Assembly (NCBI GenBank): GCA_040216635.1
Contig: JAVJOU010000026.1
Span: 1-64,000, forward strand
Source of the DNA: UBA1479 sp040216635
GTDB taxonomy: Bacteria > Pseudomonadota > Alphaproteobacteria > Rhodospirillales > Casp-alpha2
DNA length: 64,000 nucleotides
Reading direction: 5' to 3'
Of the stretch, positions 8,516 to 16,869 are shown in pieces (within the stretch, counting starts at the first letter, position 1; each line of letters starts with the position of its first letter). A program made the translations under genes and the position numbers. Below the pieces are notes generated by a model. It was not told where the DNA came from and ran no database searches. It saw only the letters and a program-made list of their open reading frames with translations.

Positions 8516-8829
8516 TGCCAGATCACATACCGGAATGGCCTTGGCATACGGATGATTTCCCCTCCTCATCCGAGCAACCGAACACATCCAACAATGCGGA
8601 ACAGGTCGCACATGCCGCCGCGCGGTGTTTTCGCGGGGCTGACGGCGATGCCCTGCTGGCTTATCTGCACGCCGTGACCACAGGCCGGGCTTTGGGACCG
8701 GATGCCCCGGACGCCGTTTTGCGTCATCTGGAAGGTCAACGCCATCTCGTCCGTCACCTTTGCCATTTGATCGACCTGGGCCGCGCCGGCCCTGATCCCT
8801 CTGTTCACCCGAAAGGAGCCTCTGAATGA
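8515..8829 (+). CDS. Bbp19-like small phage protein
   Basis: A 104-residue soluble protein. The core CFRGADGDALLAYLHAVTTG followed by RALGPDAPDAVLRHLEGQRH resembles the small Bbp19-type protein encoded next to the portal and scaffold genes in podovirus-like phages. Its role in the virion is not known. Start and stop both overlap the neighbours (TGATG at 8513, ATGA at 8826), so translation is coupled across the cluster. GCAGGAG at 8501-8507 is the ribosome binding site. The family call is by pattern, the phage origin by context. Confidence 0.7.
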   Translation: MPDHIPEWPWHTDDFPSSSEQPNTSNNAEQVAHAAARCFRGADGDALLAYLHAVTTGRALGPDAPDAVLRHLEGQRHLVRHLCHLIDLGRAGPDPSVHPKGASE

Positions 8830-9587
8830 ATACCCTACACGCCGTGACCCCCGAGATGGATGAACCGGAAGCTTCGCACATTCCTGCCCACAGTCTTGAT
8901 GACACGGACGCCCCGGAACCTGTCGCGATGGAAGCAAGCAACGACATCGATGCACCAGATTTCCTTCCTCCCAAATTCTGGGACGCAGATGCTGGCGAGA
9001 TTCGTATCGAGGAGCTTGCCCGGTCCTATGCCGCGCTGGAAAAACGATTGGGCGCTGCCGGAGGCGATACCGTCCCGGAGGCCCCGGACGGATACCGGAT
9101 CGAGCCTGCCATGGAGGGCATGACACCGGATCCCGAGGTCAATGAGCGTCTGATCGAAGCGGGGTTTACACAGGCCCAGGCCCAACTTGTCTATGACCTG
9201 GCGGCGGAAAAGCTTGCCCCCTTGGTTCGTGATCTTGCATCCGAAACCGTGCAAGGCGAGCACCGGCGGCGCCTGGCCGACCATTTCGGCGGACACGACC
9301 GATGGGAAACAGCCGCAGAACAGATTCAGTCCTGGGGCAAAGCCAACCTTCCGGCACCCGTGTTCGATGCCTTAAGTCAGTCATATGACGGCGTACTGAC
9401 ACTTCACCGGATGATGCGGGACGGCGAACCCGAATTGGTGTCGGGTGCCGCACCCGCGGCTTCGGGCCGTTCGGAAAGCCAACTGCGGCGCATGATGGAA
9501 GATCCCCGTTACTGGCGCGACCACGACCCGGCCTTCGCTGCCCAGGTAAAGAAAGGCTTCGAAGACCTTTATCCCGACGAGGGGTGA
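8826..9587 (+). CDS. Phage capsid scaffold/assembly-like protein
   Basis: A 253-residue acidic protein. The layout fits T7-type capsid assembly (scaffolding) proteins: an acidic disordered N-terminus, the motif LPPKFWDADAGEIRIEELAR (about residues 49-68), a PDGYRIEP and PDPEVNERLIEAGFTQAQAQ segment, a helical middle and the tail RRMMEDPRYWRDHDPAFAAQ ending in a basic amphipathic helix that would bind the coat protein. No major capsid, terminase or tail gene follows; a hairpin and a reverse-strand housekeeping gene come next. AAAGGAGCC precedes the start. The intact frame suggests either recent decay or retained use. Confidence 0.75.
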   Translation: MNTLHAVTPEMDEPEASHIPAHSLDDTDAPEPVAMEASNDIDAPDFLPPKFWDADAGEIRIEELARSYAALEKRLGAAGGDTVPEAPDGYRIEPAMEGMTPDPEVNERLIEAGFTQAQAQLVYDLAAEKLAPLVRDLASETVQGEHRRRLADHFGGHDRWETAAEQIQSWGKANLPAPVFDALSQSYDGVLTLHRMMRDGEPELVSGAAPAASGRSESQLRRMMEDPRYWRDHDPAFAAQVKKGFEDLYPDEG

Positions 9588-9626
9588 GCGCGCTTTTGCT
9601 CCCGCAGCTCCTTCTCATTTTCGGGA

Positions 9627-9676
9627 CGGGGCGCCGGATGCCTGATCTTCCCCGGGCGCCGGCGCCCCGCTTTATT
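9627..9676 (+). terminator. GC-rich hairpin closing the phage-type cluster
   Basis: An 11-bp perfect inverted repeat (CGGGGCGCCGG at 9627-9637 and its complement at 9659-9669) with a 21-base loop, followed by CTTTATTA. The right arm also contains the self-complementary GGGCGCCGGCGCCC. It lies between the stop of the scaffold-like gene and the convergent hydrolase gene, so it can serve both strands. Confidence 0.5.
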
Positions 9677-9731
9677 ACCTTTACATGACCTTATATCTAA
9701 AACAGGGCCTTGGGCCGCAAGCCGACGAACC

Positions 9732-10517
9732 TCAAGACACCTGGGTCAGCAATGCATCCAACGTCCGCGTCAGGCGGTCGAGGTCGTGATCTTCCGATAG
9801 ACGATGGCCACCATTCTTGATCAATTGCACCTCGACATCATGGGATGTGAGCTGTTTCTGAATTTTCAAACTTGTCTTCCACGGCACGTCTTCGTCTTCA
9901 ATACCGTGAATAAGGCGCACGGGAACATCCAGGTCGATCGGCTTGTCGAGCAACAGGCGGTCCCAGCCGTCATCGATGAGCGGCTTGCAGATCCGGTACG
10001 GTTCCTGATCATCGTAACAATTGGGCAATTCGACAAAGCCGTCGCGTGCCATCTGCTCTTTTTGCACATCGGTGAATTCATCCCACAGCAGGTCGCGGGT
10101 GAAATCGGGGGCTGCCGCGATGCCGAGCAGGCCCCGGATTCGCACCTTTCGTGCCAAAGCCACCAAAAGCATGATCCAGCCGCCCATCGAAGATCCCACC
10201 AAAACCTGCTCACCTTCGGTCAGTTCATCGAGCGCCGTGATGGCGTCATCGGCCCATTGTCCGATGGAACCTTCTTCGAAAACCCCGGAAGACTGCCCAT
10301 GTCCGGTATAATCAAAACGCAGGAACGCCTGCCCGCGGGCTCTGCAATAGGCTTCCAAGGCAAGGGCTTTGCCCCCTGTCATGTCGGATTTGAACCCCGT
10401 CAAAAAGACCACACCGGGAGACTTGCCAGGCAAATAGTGGTAGGCAATAGTCCTGCCGTCACCACATTCCAAAATATGCGGCGGAGTGTCGGGTGCAACG
10501 TCTGGGCCTGAAGACAT
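9732..10517 (-). CDS. Alpha/beta hydrolase (ABHD10-like serine hydrolase)
   Basis: A 261-residue cytoplasmic serine hydrolase. The nucleophile elbow GSSMGGW places Ser at residue 110; the acid is in HGIEDEDVPW and the histidine in NGGHRLSE. FLTGFKSDMTGGKA provides the oxyanion region and FDYTGHGQSSG is typical of the ABHD10/thioesterase-like group. The start at 10517 avoids overlap with the divergent glycosyltransferase gene; the longer frame to 10664 would add a glycine-rich segment that is antisense to that gene. The substrate, possibly a thioester or ester, is not determined. Confidence 0.87.
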   Translation of the reverse strand: MSSGPDVAPDTPPHILECGDGRTIAYHYLPGKSPGVVFLTGFKSDMTGGKALALEAYCRARGQAFLRFDYTGHGQSSGVFEEGSIGQWADDAITALDELTEGEQVLVGSSMGGWIMLLVALARKVRIRGLLGIAAAPDFTRDLLWDEFTDVQKEQMARDGFVELPNCYDDQEPYRICKPLIDDGWDRLLLDKPIDLDVPVRLIHGIEDEDVPWKTSLKIQKQLTSHDVEVQLIKNGGHRLSEDHDLDRLTRTLDALLTQVS

Positions 10518-10532
10518 GATCGGTTTCCATCC

Positions 10533-11789
10533 ATGAACAAGATGCCGGACAATAACACCGGCGGCGGCGAAAGCGAACGCGCCCAATCCGCCCAAGGCAA
10601 ATCTGCCGAACAAAAAACCGCCAAGGGAAAAGCCGGGGACGGCCGCCTTGCGACGGTCCTGCAAGTTCTGCCCGCCCTTGGCGCCGGCGGCGGGGTGGAA
10701 CGCGGAACGGTGGAAATCGCCGGTGCCGTGGTCGAAGCCGGTGGTCGCGCCATTGTCGCGTCGTCAGGCGGCCCCCTGGTCCATGATCTAAGCCGCGTCG
10801 GGGCCGAACACGTGGAATTGCCGCTGCAGTCCAAGAACCCGATCACCATGTGGCGAAATATCGAACGCCTGGCCGAGTTCATCCGTGCCGAAAAAGTCGA
10901 CATCGTCCACGCCCGGTCGCGCGCCCCCGCTTGGTCCGCCTGGGCCGCCGCCAAACGCACGGGCAGCCATTTCGTCACCACCTTCCACGGAACCTATGGC
11001 GCATCCAATCATCTGAAGCGGGTCTATAATTCCGTCATGACCCGGGGCGAACGGGTGATCGCCATCAGTCAGTTCATCGCCGGTCATGTCCGCCAGCTGT
11101 ATGGCGTTCCCTCGGGAAAGATAAAAGTCATCCACCGGGGGGTCGATCTGGATCGATTCGATCCGGCCAAGGTTTCGGCGCAGCGAGTCGTCAATCTGGC
11201 GGCGGACTGGATGTTGCCCGACGGCGTACCCGTGATCATGTTGCCCGGGCGCCTGACCCGATGGAAAGGCCAGCCCGTCGTGATTGATGCGTTGAGTAAA
11301 TTAAAGCATCGCGATATCCGCTGTTTATTGGTCGGCGGCGACCAAGGGCGCGAAGATTACCGCGCCGAACTGGAAGCCATGATTGCCCGCCGCGATCTGA
11401 ACGAGGTCGTCCGCCTGGTCGATCATTGCGACGACATGCCCGCGGCTTACATGCTGACGGATGTGGTGATTTCCGCTTCGACCGACCCTGAAGCCTTCGG
11501 CCGCGTGATCGCCGAGGCCCAGGCGCTGGGCCGGCCGGTCATCGCCACGGATCATGGCGGTGCCAAGGAAACCGTCATTCCCGGCGTCACGGGATGGCTT
11601 GTGCCGCCGGGCGACGCGGACGCGCTCGCCGCCGCAATCGATAAGGTGTTGTCATTGGACAGCGCCGCCCGCAGCACCCTTGCCGGTAAGGCCATCGCAA
11701 ACGTGCGGGACAATTTTTCCAAGGCCTCCATGTGCGCCAAGACGCTGGACGTTTATGACGAGGTCCTGGGCATTCGCCCCCAAGGCTGA
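10533..11789 (+). CDS. Family 4 glycosyltransferase
   Basis: A GT-B fold, retaining glycosyltransferase of 418 residues, likely acting on lipopolysaccharide or another envelope glycan at the inner face of the membrane. After a 35-residue polar N-terminus, VLQVLPALGAGGGVERG is the acceptor-domain glycine loop, HARSRAPAWSAW follows, and VIMLPGRLTRWKGQP opens the donor domain. The E-x7-E type motif is in DPEAFGRVIAEAQALGRPVI. The next gene, a family 9 transferase, starts 3 bases after its stop, so the two form an operon. The first 16 bases upstream are shared with the divergent hydrolase. Confidence 0.92.
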   Translation: MNKMPDNNTGGGESERAQSAQGKSAEQKTAKGKAGDGRLATVLQVLPALGAGGGVERGTVEIAGAVVEAGGRAIVASSGGPLVHDLSRVGAEHVELPLQSKNPITMWRNIERLAEFIRAEKVDIVHARSRAPAWSAWAAAKRTGSHFVTTFHGTYGASNHLKRVYNSVMTRGERVIAISQFIAGHVRQLYGVPSGKIKVIHRGVDLDRFDPAKVSAQRVVNLAADWMLPDGVPVIMLPGRLTRWKGQPVVIDALSKLKHRDIRCLLVGGDQGREDYRAELEAMIARRDLNEVVRLVDHCDDMPAAYMLTDVVISASTDPEAFGRVIAEAQALGRPVIATDHGGAKETVIPGVTGWLVPPGDADALAAAIDKVLSLDSAARSTLAGKAIANVRDNFSKASMCAKTLDVYDEVLGIRPQG

Positions 11790-11792
11790 TTC

Positions 11793-12746
11793 ATGGCCGC
11801 ATCCCCCTCCCCTTTGAAAAACACTCTGGTTATCAAGCTGGGCGCGCTTGGCGATTTCGTCCAGGCTCTCGGCCCCATGAAGGCGATCCGCGATCATCAC
11901 AACGATGTACGCGTCGATCTTTTGACCACGCCGCCCTATGTGGAACTTGCCGAAGCCTCGGGCCTGTTTGACCGCATCGTGGCACACCCACGCATGAAAT
12001 GGTTCCACCTGGGCACGGCATTGAGGCTCCGCCGGGATCTGATCGACGGCGCATATAGCCGGGTTTATGACTTGCAAACCTCGGACCGGTCGTCGTTTTA
12101 TTTCCGACTGTTTCCCGCAAACCGCCGCCCCCAATGGTCAGGCATCGCACGCGGCTGTTCGCATCCTCATGCCAATCCGGACCGCGACCGCATGCATACG
12201 ATTGAGCGTCAAGCGGACCAGCTTGCCATGGCCGGGATTCCCGCCGTCCCCGCACCGGATTTGTCGTTTGCGGCAACCGACCTTGCCCGTTTCAATCTGA
12301 CCGAGCCCTTCGCCCTGATCGTACCGGGCGGCGCCCCGCATCGGCCGGCCAAGCGCTGGCCCGCAAACCATTTCGCGGCACTGGCGTCCAGCCTTGCACA
12401 ACGCGGTCTAATGCCCGTGATCCTGGGGGGTCCGGATGAGCGTGCCCTGCACGATGAAATCCTGGCCGCCAGCCCCGCCGCACGCAGCCTGTGCGGGGAA
12501 ACCTCCCTACTGGATCTTGCCACCCTGGCTCGCCGGTGCGCCCTTGCCGTCGGCAACGATACAGGCCCCATGCATGTCGCCGCCATCGCCGGTGCGCCGA
12601 CGGTGGTGCTCTATTCAAAGGCCAGCGATCCCGCCCTTTGCGCTCAACGGGGACCACAAGTCACGATCCTGCGCGAACCCTGGTTGAACGATCTTTCGGT
12701 CGACGATGTTCTCAAGGTTCTGCCGCCCATCAGCGCGGCCCTATAA
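11793..12746 (+). CDS. Family 9 glycosyltransferase (ADP-heptose:LPS heptosyltransferase type)
   Basis: A 317-residue protein of the heptosyltransferase family (WaaC/WaaF/WaaQ-like) that adds heptose to the LPS inner core from ADP-heptose. It opens with LVIKLGALGDFVQALGPM, the family signature, and has the donor-binding VPGGAPHRPAKRWPANHFA and CALAVGNDTGPMHVAAIAGA motifs. Its acceptor cannot be told from sequence. It is in operon with the family 4 transferase 3 bases upstream. Confidence 0.92.
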   Translation: MAASPSPLKNTLVIKLGALGDFVQALGPMKAIRDHHNDVRVDLLTTPPYVELAEASGLFDRIVAHPRMKWFHLGTALRLRRDLIDGAYSRVYDLQTSDRSSFYFRLFPANRRPQWSGIARGCSHPHANPDRDRMHTIERQADQLAMAGIPAVPAPDLSFAATDLARFNLTEPFALIVPGGAPHRPAKRWPANHFAALASSLAQRGLMPVILGGPDERALHDEILAASPAARSLCGETSLLDLATLARRCALAVGNDTGPMHVAAIAGAPTVVLYSKASDPALCAQRGPQVTILREPWLNDLSVDDVLKVLPPISAAL

Positions 12747-12762
12747 AGCATGTGACTGACGC

Positions 12763-12790
12763 TTGACACACAGGGACCACGCCCTACATT
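12763..12790 (+). promoter_or_regulatory. Candidate sigma-70 promoter of thrS
   Basis: TTGACA at 12763-12768 and TACATT at 12785-12790 are 16 bases apart in the gap between the heptosyltransferase stop and thrS. Transcription would start near 12797 and give a leader of about 35 bases. Confidence 0.55.
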
Positions 12791-12831
12791 CCCCCCTGAT
12801 CCTGATCCCAGTTCGAACGGCCTGAATTCAT

Positions 12832-14760
12832 ATGGTTGCCATTACCCTTCCGGACGGCAGCGTCCGCAATTTCGACGGACCGGTCACGGGGCTTGACGTC
12901 GCCGCCGACATCGGCCCCGGCCTGGCCAAGGCCGCATTGGCCGTGCGCGTCAACGGCACGCTTACGGATCTTGCGGCAACCATCAAGACCGATGCGGATT
13001 TGGCCATCGTCACCAACAAGGACGAGGACGCGCTGGACCTTTTGCGCCATGACTGCGCGCACGTCCTGGCCGAAGCCGTGCAGGAACTTTACCCCGGCAC
13101 CCAGGTAACCATCGGCCCGACGATCGAAAACGGCTTTTATTACGATTTCGCGCGCGACGAGCCCTTCTCCATCGACGATCTGGAGAAGATGGAACAGAAG
13201 ATGCACGAGATCATCGATCGCGACGCCCCTTTTACCCGCGAGGTTTGGGAGCGCGACGTCGCCATCAAGCATTTCGAAGACATCGGCGAGAAATATAAGG
13301 CTGAATTGATCCGCGACCTGCCCGAGGGTGAGGAAATCGGCATCTACCGCCAGGGCGACTGGCTTGACCTATGCCGGGGGCCGCACCTGCCGTCGACGGG
13401 GCGCGTGGGCCATGCCTTCAAACTGATGAAGGTGGCCGGCGCCTATTGGCGGGGCGATCATCGCAACGAAATGCTGCAGCGGGTCTACGGCACCTGCTGG
13501 TTCACGGAAAAAGACCTGAAGGCCCATCTTCACATGCTGGAAGAGGCCGAAAAGCGCGACCACCGCCGCCTCGGCCGCGAAATGGACCTGTTCCATATTC
13601 AGGAAGAAGCCGCCGGATCCGCCTTTTGGCACCCAAAGGGCTGGACACTTTACCGGATTTGCCAGGACTACATGCGCAAGCGCCTGGATGACGCCGGCTA
13701 TGTGGAGGTCAACACCCCACAACTGGTCGACCGGGCGCTTTGGGAAGCCTCGGGCCATTGGGAAAAGTTCCGCGAGAACATGTTCATTTCCGAGGCCGAG
13801 GACAAGCTGCTCGCCATCAAGCCCATGAACTGCCCCTGCCATGTGCAGATCTTCAAGCAAGGCACCACCAGCTACCGCGACCTGCCGTTGCGCATGGCCG
13901 AATTCGGCTCCTGCCACCGCAATGAGCCGTCGGGAGCACTCCACGGCCTGATGCGCGTGCGCGCCTTCACCCAGGACGATGCCCATATTTTCTGCCGCCC
14001 CGACCAGATCGAGCGCGAAACCAGCATCTTCATCGATCTGCTGACCCGGATTTACAAGGACTTCGGCTTCGACGAGTTCGTCATCAAGTTTTCCGACCGG
14101 CCGGAAGTCCGCGCCGGGTCGGACGAAACCTGGGACCGAGCGGAAAAAGCCCTACTGGACGCTACCAAGGCCGCCGGCCACGATCCGATCCTGAACCCCG
14201 GCGAAGGGGCGTTTTACGGACCCAAGCTGGAATTCGTGCTGCGCGACGCCATCGGCCGCGACTGGCAATGCGGCACCCTGCAGGTCGATTTCGTGCTGCC
14301 CGAACGCCTGGATGCCAGTTACATCGCCGAAGACGGCGCCAAACACCGCCCTGTCATGCTGCACCGGGCGATTTTGGGCTCGTTCGAACGTTTCATCGGC
14401 ATCCTGATCGAAAACTACGCCGGGCGCTTCCCCCTATGGCTGGCCCCCCACCAAGTCACGGTCGCAACCATCACCAACGATTCCGACGCCTACGCCGACG
14501 AGGTTGCCAAAGCCTGCCGGGCCGCGGGACTGCGCGTCGAAACGGACAAGCGAAACGAGAAAATCAACTACAAGATCCGCGAACACAGCCACGCCAAGGT
14601 CCCCGCGATCATGGTCGTCGGCGCCAAGGAAGCCGAAGCCGGCACGGTCGCGATCCGGCGCCTGGGCGGCAAGAATCAAGAAATCCTTGCGCTCCGGGAC
14701 GCGATCGATACATTAGTGTCGGAAGCGGCGGGGCCGTTGGGCGCCGGGGATGATCAATAA
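12832..14760 (+). CDS. thrS: Threonine--tRNA ligase
   Basis: Class II aminoacyl-tRNA synthetase that charges tRNA-Thr and edits mischarged Ser. The 642 residues have the full bacterial order: TGS domain (residues 1-60), editing domain with HDCAHVLAEA (about 68-77), catalytic core and anticodon domain. The zinc ligands are in MNCPCH (from residue 333), in the ALHGLMRVRAFTQDDAH segment and in the motif 3 region LHRAILGSFERFIG. The anticodon-binding end runs LAPHQVTVATIT to the C-terminus. infC follows 105 bases later on the same strand, the thrS-infC order seen in many bacteria. Confidence 0.98.
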   Translation: MVAITLPDGSVRNFDGPVTGLDVAADIGPGLAKAALAVRVNGTLTDLAATIKTDADLAIVTNKDEDALDLLRHDCAHVLAEAVQELYPGTQVTIGPTIENGFYYDFARDEPFSIDDLEKMEQKMHEIIDRDAPFTREVWERDVAIKHFEDIGEKYKAELIRDLPEGEEIGIYRQGDWLDLCRGPHLPSTGRVGHAFKLMKVAGAYWRGDHRNEMLQRVYGTCWFTEKDLKAHLHMLEEAEKRDHRRLGREMDLFHIQEEAAGSAFWHPKGWTLYRICQDYMRKRLDDAGYVEVNTPQLVDRALWEASGHWEKFRENMFISEAEDKLLAIKPMNCPCHVQIFKQGTTSYRDLPLRMAEFGSCHRNEPSGALHGLMRVRAFTQDDAHIFCRPDQIERETSIFIDLLTRIYKDFGFDEFVIKFSDRPEVRAGSDETWDRAEKALLDATKAAGHDPILNPGEGAFYGPKLEFVLRDAIGRDWQCGTLQVDFVLPERLDASYIAEDGAKHRPVMLHRAILGSFERFIGILIENYAGRFPLWLAPHQVTVATITNDSDAYADEVAKACRAAGLRVETDKRNEKINYKIREHSHAKVPAIMVVGAKEAEAGTVAIRRLGGKNQEILALRDAIDTLVSEAAGPLGAGDDQ

Positions 14761-14852
14761 GAGTCCCCAATAAAAATCACAATAAAGTGCGCGCGTTCAC
14801 GTTCCGCCGGAACGGGGATATTTGACGTACCCGCCAATTGACGCAACCGAAC

Positions 14853-14868
14853 GAGGAGCAAGGCAATA
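14853..14868 (+). promoter_or_regulatory. Ribosome binding site and ATA start codon of infC
   Basis: GAGGAG at 14853-14858 is 7 bases before an ATA codon at 14866. That codon is in frame and would be followed by ARRP, the usual N-terminus of alphaproteobacterial IF-3. The first ATG (14881) is 22 bases from the GAGGAG, too far for good initiation. An additional 6-bp hairpin (14800-14805 with 14809-14814) lies in the leader. Confidence 0.75.
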
Positions 14869-15405
14869 GCACGCCGCCCCATGCAACAAACACCGCCGTC
14901 TAAGGATGGACCGCGGATAAATGACGATATCGACGTAGCCGAAGTGCGCGTCGTCGACGCCGACGGCGAAATGGTCGGCGTTCTTTCCACGAAAGAAGCC
15001 ATTGAAATGGCATTTGAGGTTGGACTCGACCTGGTCGAGGTGTCGCCCAATGCCGATCCGCCCGTGTGCAAAATTCTGGACTACGGAAAGTTCAAGTACG
15101 AGGCCCAGAAAAAAGCCAACGAAGCCCGCAAGAAGCAAAAGGTCATCGAGGTCAAAGAGATCAAGATGCGCCCGGGCATCGACGAGCACGATTATCAGGT
15201 CAAGATGAAGGCCGTGCGCAAGTTCCTGGACAACGGCGATAAGGTCAAAATGACCATTCGTTTCCGGGGCCGCGAAATGGCCCACCAGGATCTGGGCATG
15301 AAGGTGCTCGATCGCGTGCGCACAGAGGTCGATGAACAAGCCAAGGTCGAACAGTATCCCAAGACCGAAGGCCGGCTGATGACCATGGTGATCGCCCCCC
15401 GCTAA
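14866..15405 (+). CDS. infC: Translation initiation factor IF-3
   Basis: IF-3 binds the 30S subunit, prevents 50S joining and checks the start codon and initiator tRNA. The protein of about 179 residues has the N-domain (GPRINDDIDVAEVRVVDADG), the lysine-rich linker helix (KYEAQKKANEARKKQKV) and the C-domain (IKMRPGIDEHDYQVKMK; TIRFRGREMAH). The start was set at the ATA codon at 14866, which gives ARRPM before the ATG at 14881, because only this codon is well placed for the ribosome binding site. A rare start codon is the known basis of IF-3 autoregulation in other bacteria. A strong terminator follows at 15433. Confidence 0.95.
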   Translation: MARRPMQQTPPSKDGPRINDDIDVAEVRVVDADGEMVGVLSTKEAIEMAFEVGLDLVEVSPNADPPVCKILDYGKFKYEAQKKANEARKKQKVIEVKEIKMRPGIDEHDYQVKMKAVRKFLDNGDKVKMTIRFRGREMAHQDLGMKVLDRVRTEVDEQAKVEQYPKTEGRLMTMVIAPR

Positions 15406-15432
15406 CCATCACAACCAATTCCGGTTTCCAGC

Positions 15433-15446
15433 AAACGCCGCCCCAA
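15433..15446. repeat. 14-bp direct repeat, left copy, flanking the two-gene cassette
   Basis: AAACGCCGCCCCAA is found here and again at 16870-16883. The two copies bracket the lower-GC cassette and each forms the left arm of a terminator hairpin. Confidence 0.6.
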
Positions 15447-15462
15447 GGGGCGGCGTTTTCTT
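15433..15462 (+). terminator. Rho-independent terminator of infC
   Basis: AACGCCGCCC pairs with GGGCGGCGTT around a 4-base loop, followed by TTCTTTT. This is a strong intrinsic terminator, 28 bases after the infC stop. Its left arm is repeated exactly at 16870-16883. Confidence 0.88.
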
Positions 15463-15498
15463 TTGCGCCCCTTCTGCCCCATTGAAAGGAACTCCATC

Positions 15499-16548
15499 AT
15501 GGGAAGCACCGAACATCGCCCTCAACTGCCGCTCCCACCCACCGATACCGCCACCTCCGACCTGCCCGGCAATGGTCTGACCGGCATCGGCGGCACGGAC
15601 GGATACGGCGGGTTCGGAAAATCGTTCCTGAACGACTCTGTTGGACGCGGCCAAGCCAATCGGCCCGGCGACGTATTTCGAGCGTCCAGCTTTCTGGCAG
15701 AAAACGGCCTACTGCCCAAGTCCAGGCGTGATGCGGACGAACCTTTCCTGCGCGGCATCGAAAAAGCCCAGGAAAAACTGAACGCGCTTTCTGGCGGCGG
15801 CCTCTACATCGATGGCATGGTCAAACCCTGGGGCCCAACAGAGTTGTTGAGCCAACGGGCGATCAATTCGGGCAAGATGATAGCACCCAGCCTGGACGAT
15901 TTTGACTGGGTTGCCTCGGGACAAATTCCACCGGTCACGCCAATCCAATCCGTGGGCCGAAAAGTCCCTTTCTCAGACAAAACACCCGAGATATCCCCCG
16001 CTTCGGTCGCTACGCGATATCCTGTTCTGAAGGACTCAGAAGCGAGAACCAACGCGATATTACAAAACGCGAATGCGCGTTTCGACGTGAAAGAGAATCC
16101 AAACGCAGACGATAGCGACCCGTGGTACGCAGTCCCGAATGTCGGCAAGACAGCCGTTTTGAACTACGAGTCGATCCTAAATACCGAAGCGCGAAAGCAA
16201 GGGGTCGATCCCGATTTGATCAAAGCGATCGTCTACGCTGAGAATGCTCGAGGGCACTATTTTGGAACTGCGAAGATGCTGGAGGGGTTTAAGCTAGCCG
16301 GCACCATATTTCCCATGAATATCGATCCGGAAAAATGGGCCAGCCTTGGAATTGACAAAAACTCAGCCTACATCCCAAAGACGAACATCAAGGCTGGCGT
16401 TACCTTGATAAAGCGAATCTTTGATAGAATAACAGATCCCTCTCCCGCGAAGATCGCTTCTGTTTGGAACTTCATGGGTCGCGAGAACGTCAACGATTTC
16501 GGAGCCTACGTAGGCCGAATATACCGCGAGAAGCCATGGACAAGATAA
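15499..16548 (+). CDS. Lytic-transglycosylase-like protein, candidate wall-attacking effector
   Basis: A 349-residue protein with no signal peptide. The first 60 residues are Gly/Pro/Ser-rich. A segment near residues 78-110, with LNALSGGG, YIDGMVKPWGPTELLSQ and following helix, resembles a peptidoglycan-binding repeat. The C-terminal third (about 225-349) looks like a soluble lytic transglycosylase fold: VDPDLIKAIVYAENARGHY with E248 where the catalytic Glu would lie, then FPMNIDPEKWASLGI, NIKAGVTLIKRI and ASVWNFMGRENVNDFGAYVG. I recall similar domains at the ends of secreted antibacterial toxins, but this was not searched. The start has AAAGGA at 15485-15490. Base composition is visibly lower in GC than the neighbours. 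The 3' end overlaps the next gene by 13 bases. A phage lysis or tail enzyme is the main alternative. Confidence 0.65.
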   Translation: MGSTEHRPQLPLPPTDTATSDLPGNGLTGIGGTDGYGGFGKSFLNDSVGRGQANRPGDVFRASSFLAENGLLPKSRRDADEPFLRGIEKAQEKLNALSGGGLYIDGMVKPWGPTELLSQRAINSGKMIAPSLDDFDWVASGQIPPVTPIQSVGRKVPFSDKTPEISPASVATRYPVLKDSEARTNAILQNANARFDVKENPNADDSDPWYAVPNVGKTAVLNYESILNTEARKQGVDPDLIKAIVYAENARGHYFGTAKMLEGFKLAGTIFPMNIDPEKWASLGIDKNSAYIPKTNIKAGVTLIKRIFDRITDPSPAKIASVWNFMGRENVNDFGAYVGRIYREKPWTR

Positions 16549-16862
16549 ACGAGGAACACCCTGATTTTCCTGCGCGCCGAGCAATCGGCGCGTTATTGGC
16601 TGCACTTTTGTGTTCCATCTTGTTGGCCACAGTGCCGATCGTCGTCATCCTAATGCAGTCGGATGGCACCGAACCACGCGGCCTATGTGAATTTGTTGCC
16701 GGCTCGCAAGGGCTACTGCCACTCGATCCAAACGCCGGCGGAACGATTCGGTATTCCTGTGACTTAAATCTGCTTCAATTCACTTTCTACGTGTTCCCGT
16801 TATCGATGCTGCTTCTCTACCCCGCTTGGTGCATCTGGAGGCGCGTGTTGCGATCGAATTAA
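16536..16862 (+). CDS. Small two-helix membrane protein, candidate immunity partner
   Basis: A 108-residue protein with two transmembrane segments, IGALLAALLCSILLATVPIV (about residues 17-40) and LLQFTFYVFPLSMLLLYPAW (about 79-98). The loop between them has two cysteines (CEFV, YSCDL) and, with a positive C-terminal tail (WRRVLRSN), should face the periplasm. The ATG at 16536 lies inside the 3' end of the upstream transglycosylase-like gene, so the two are co-translated; the longer frame from 16464 is antisense-free but has no start signal. I do not recognise the family. A protein with a periplasmic loop encoded directly after a wall-degrading enzyme fits an immunity protein or holin-like partner, which is inference. 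Confidence 0.65.
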   Translation: MDKINEEHPDFPARRAIGALLAALLCSILLATVPIVVILMQSDGTEPRGLCEFVAGSQGLLPLDPNAGGTIRYSCDLNLLQFTFYVFPLSMLLLYPAWCIWRRVLRSN

Positions 16863-16869
16863 GTGGGAG

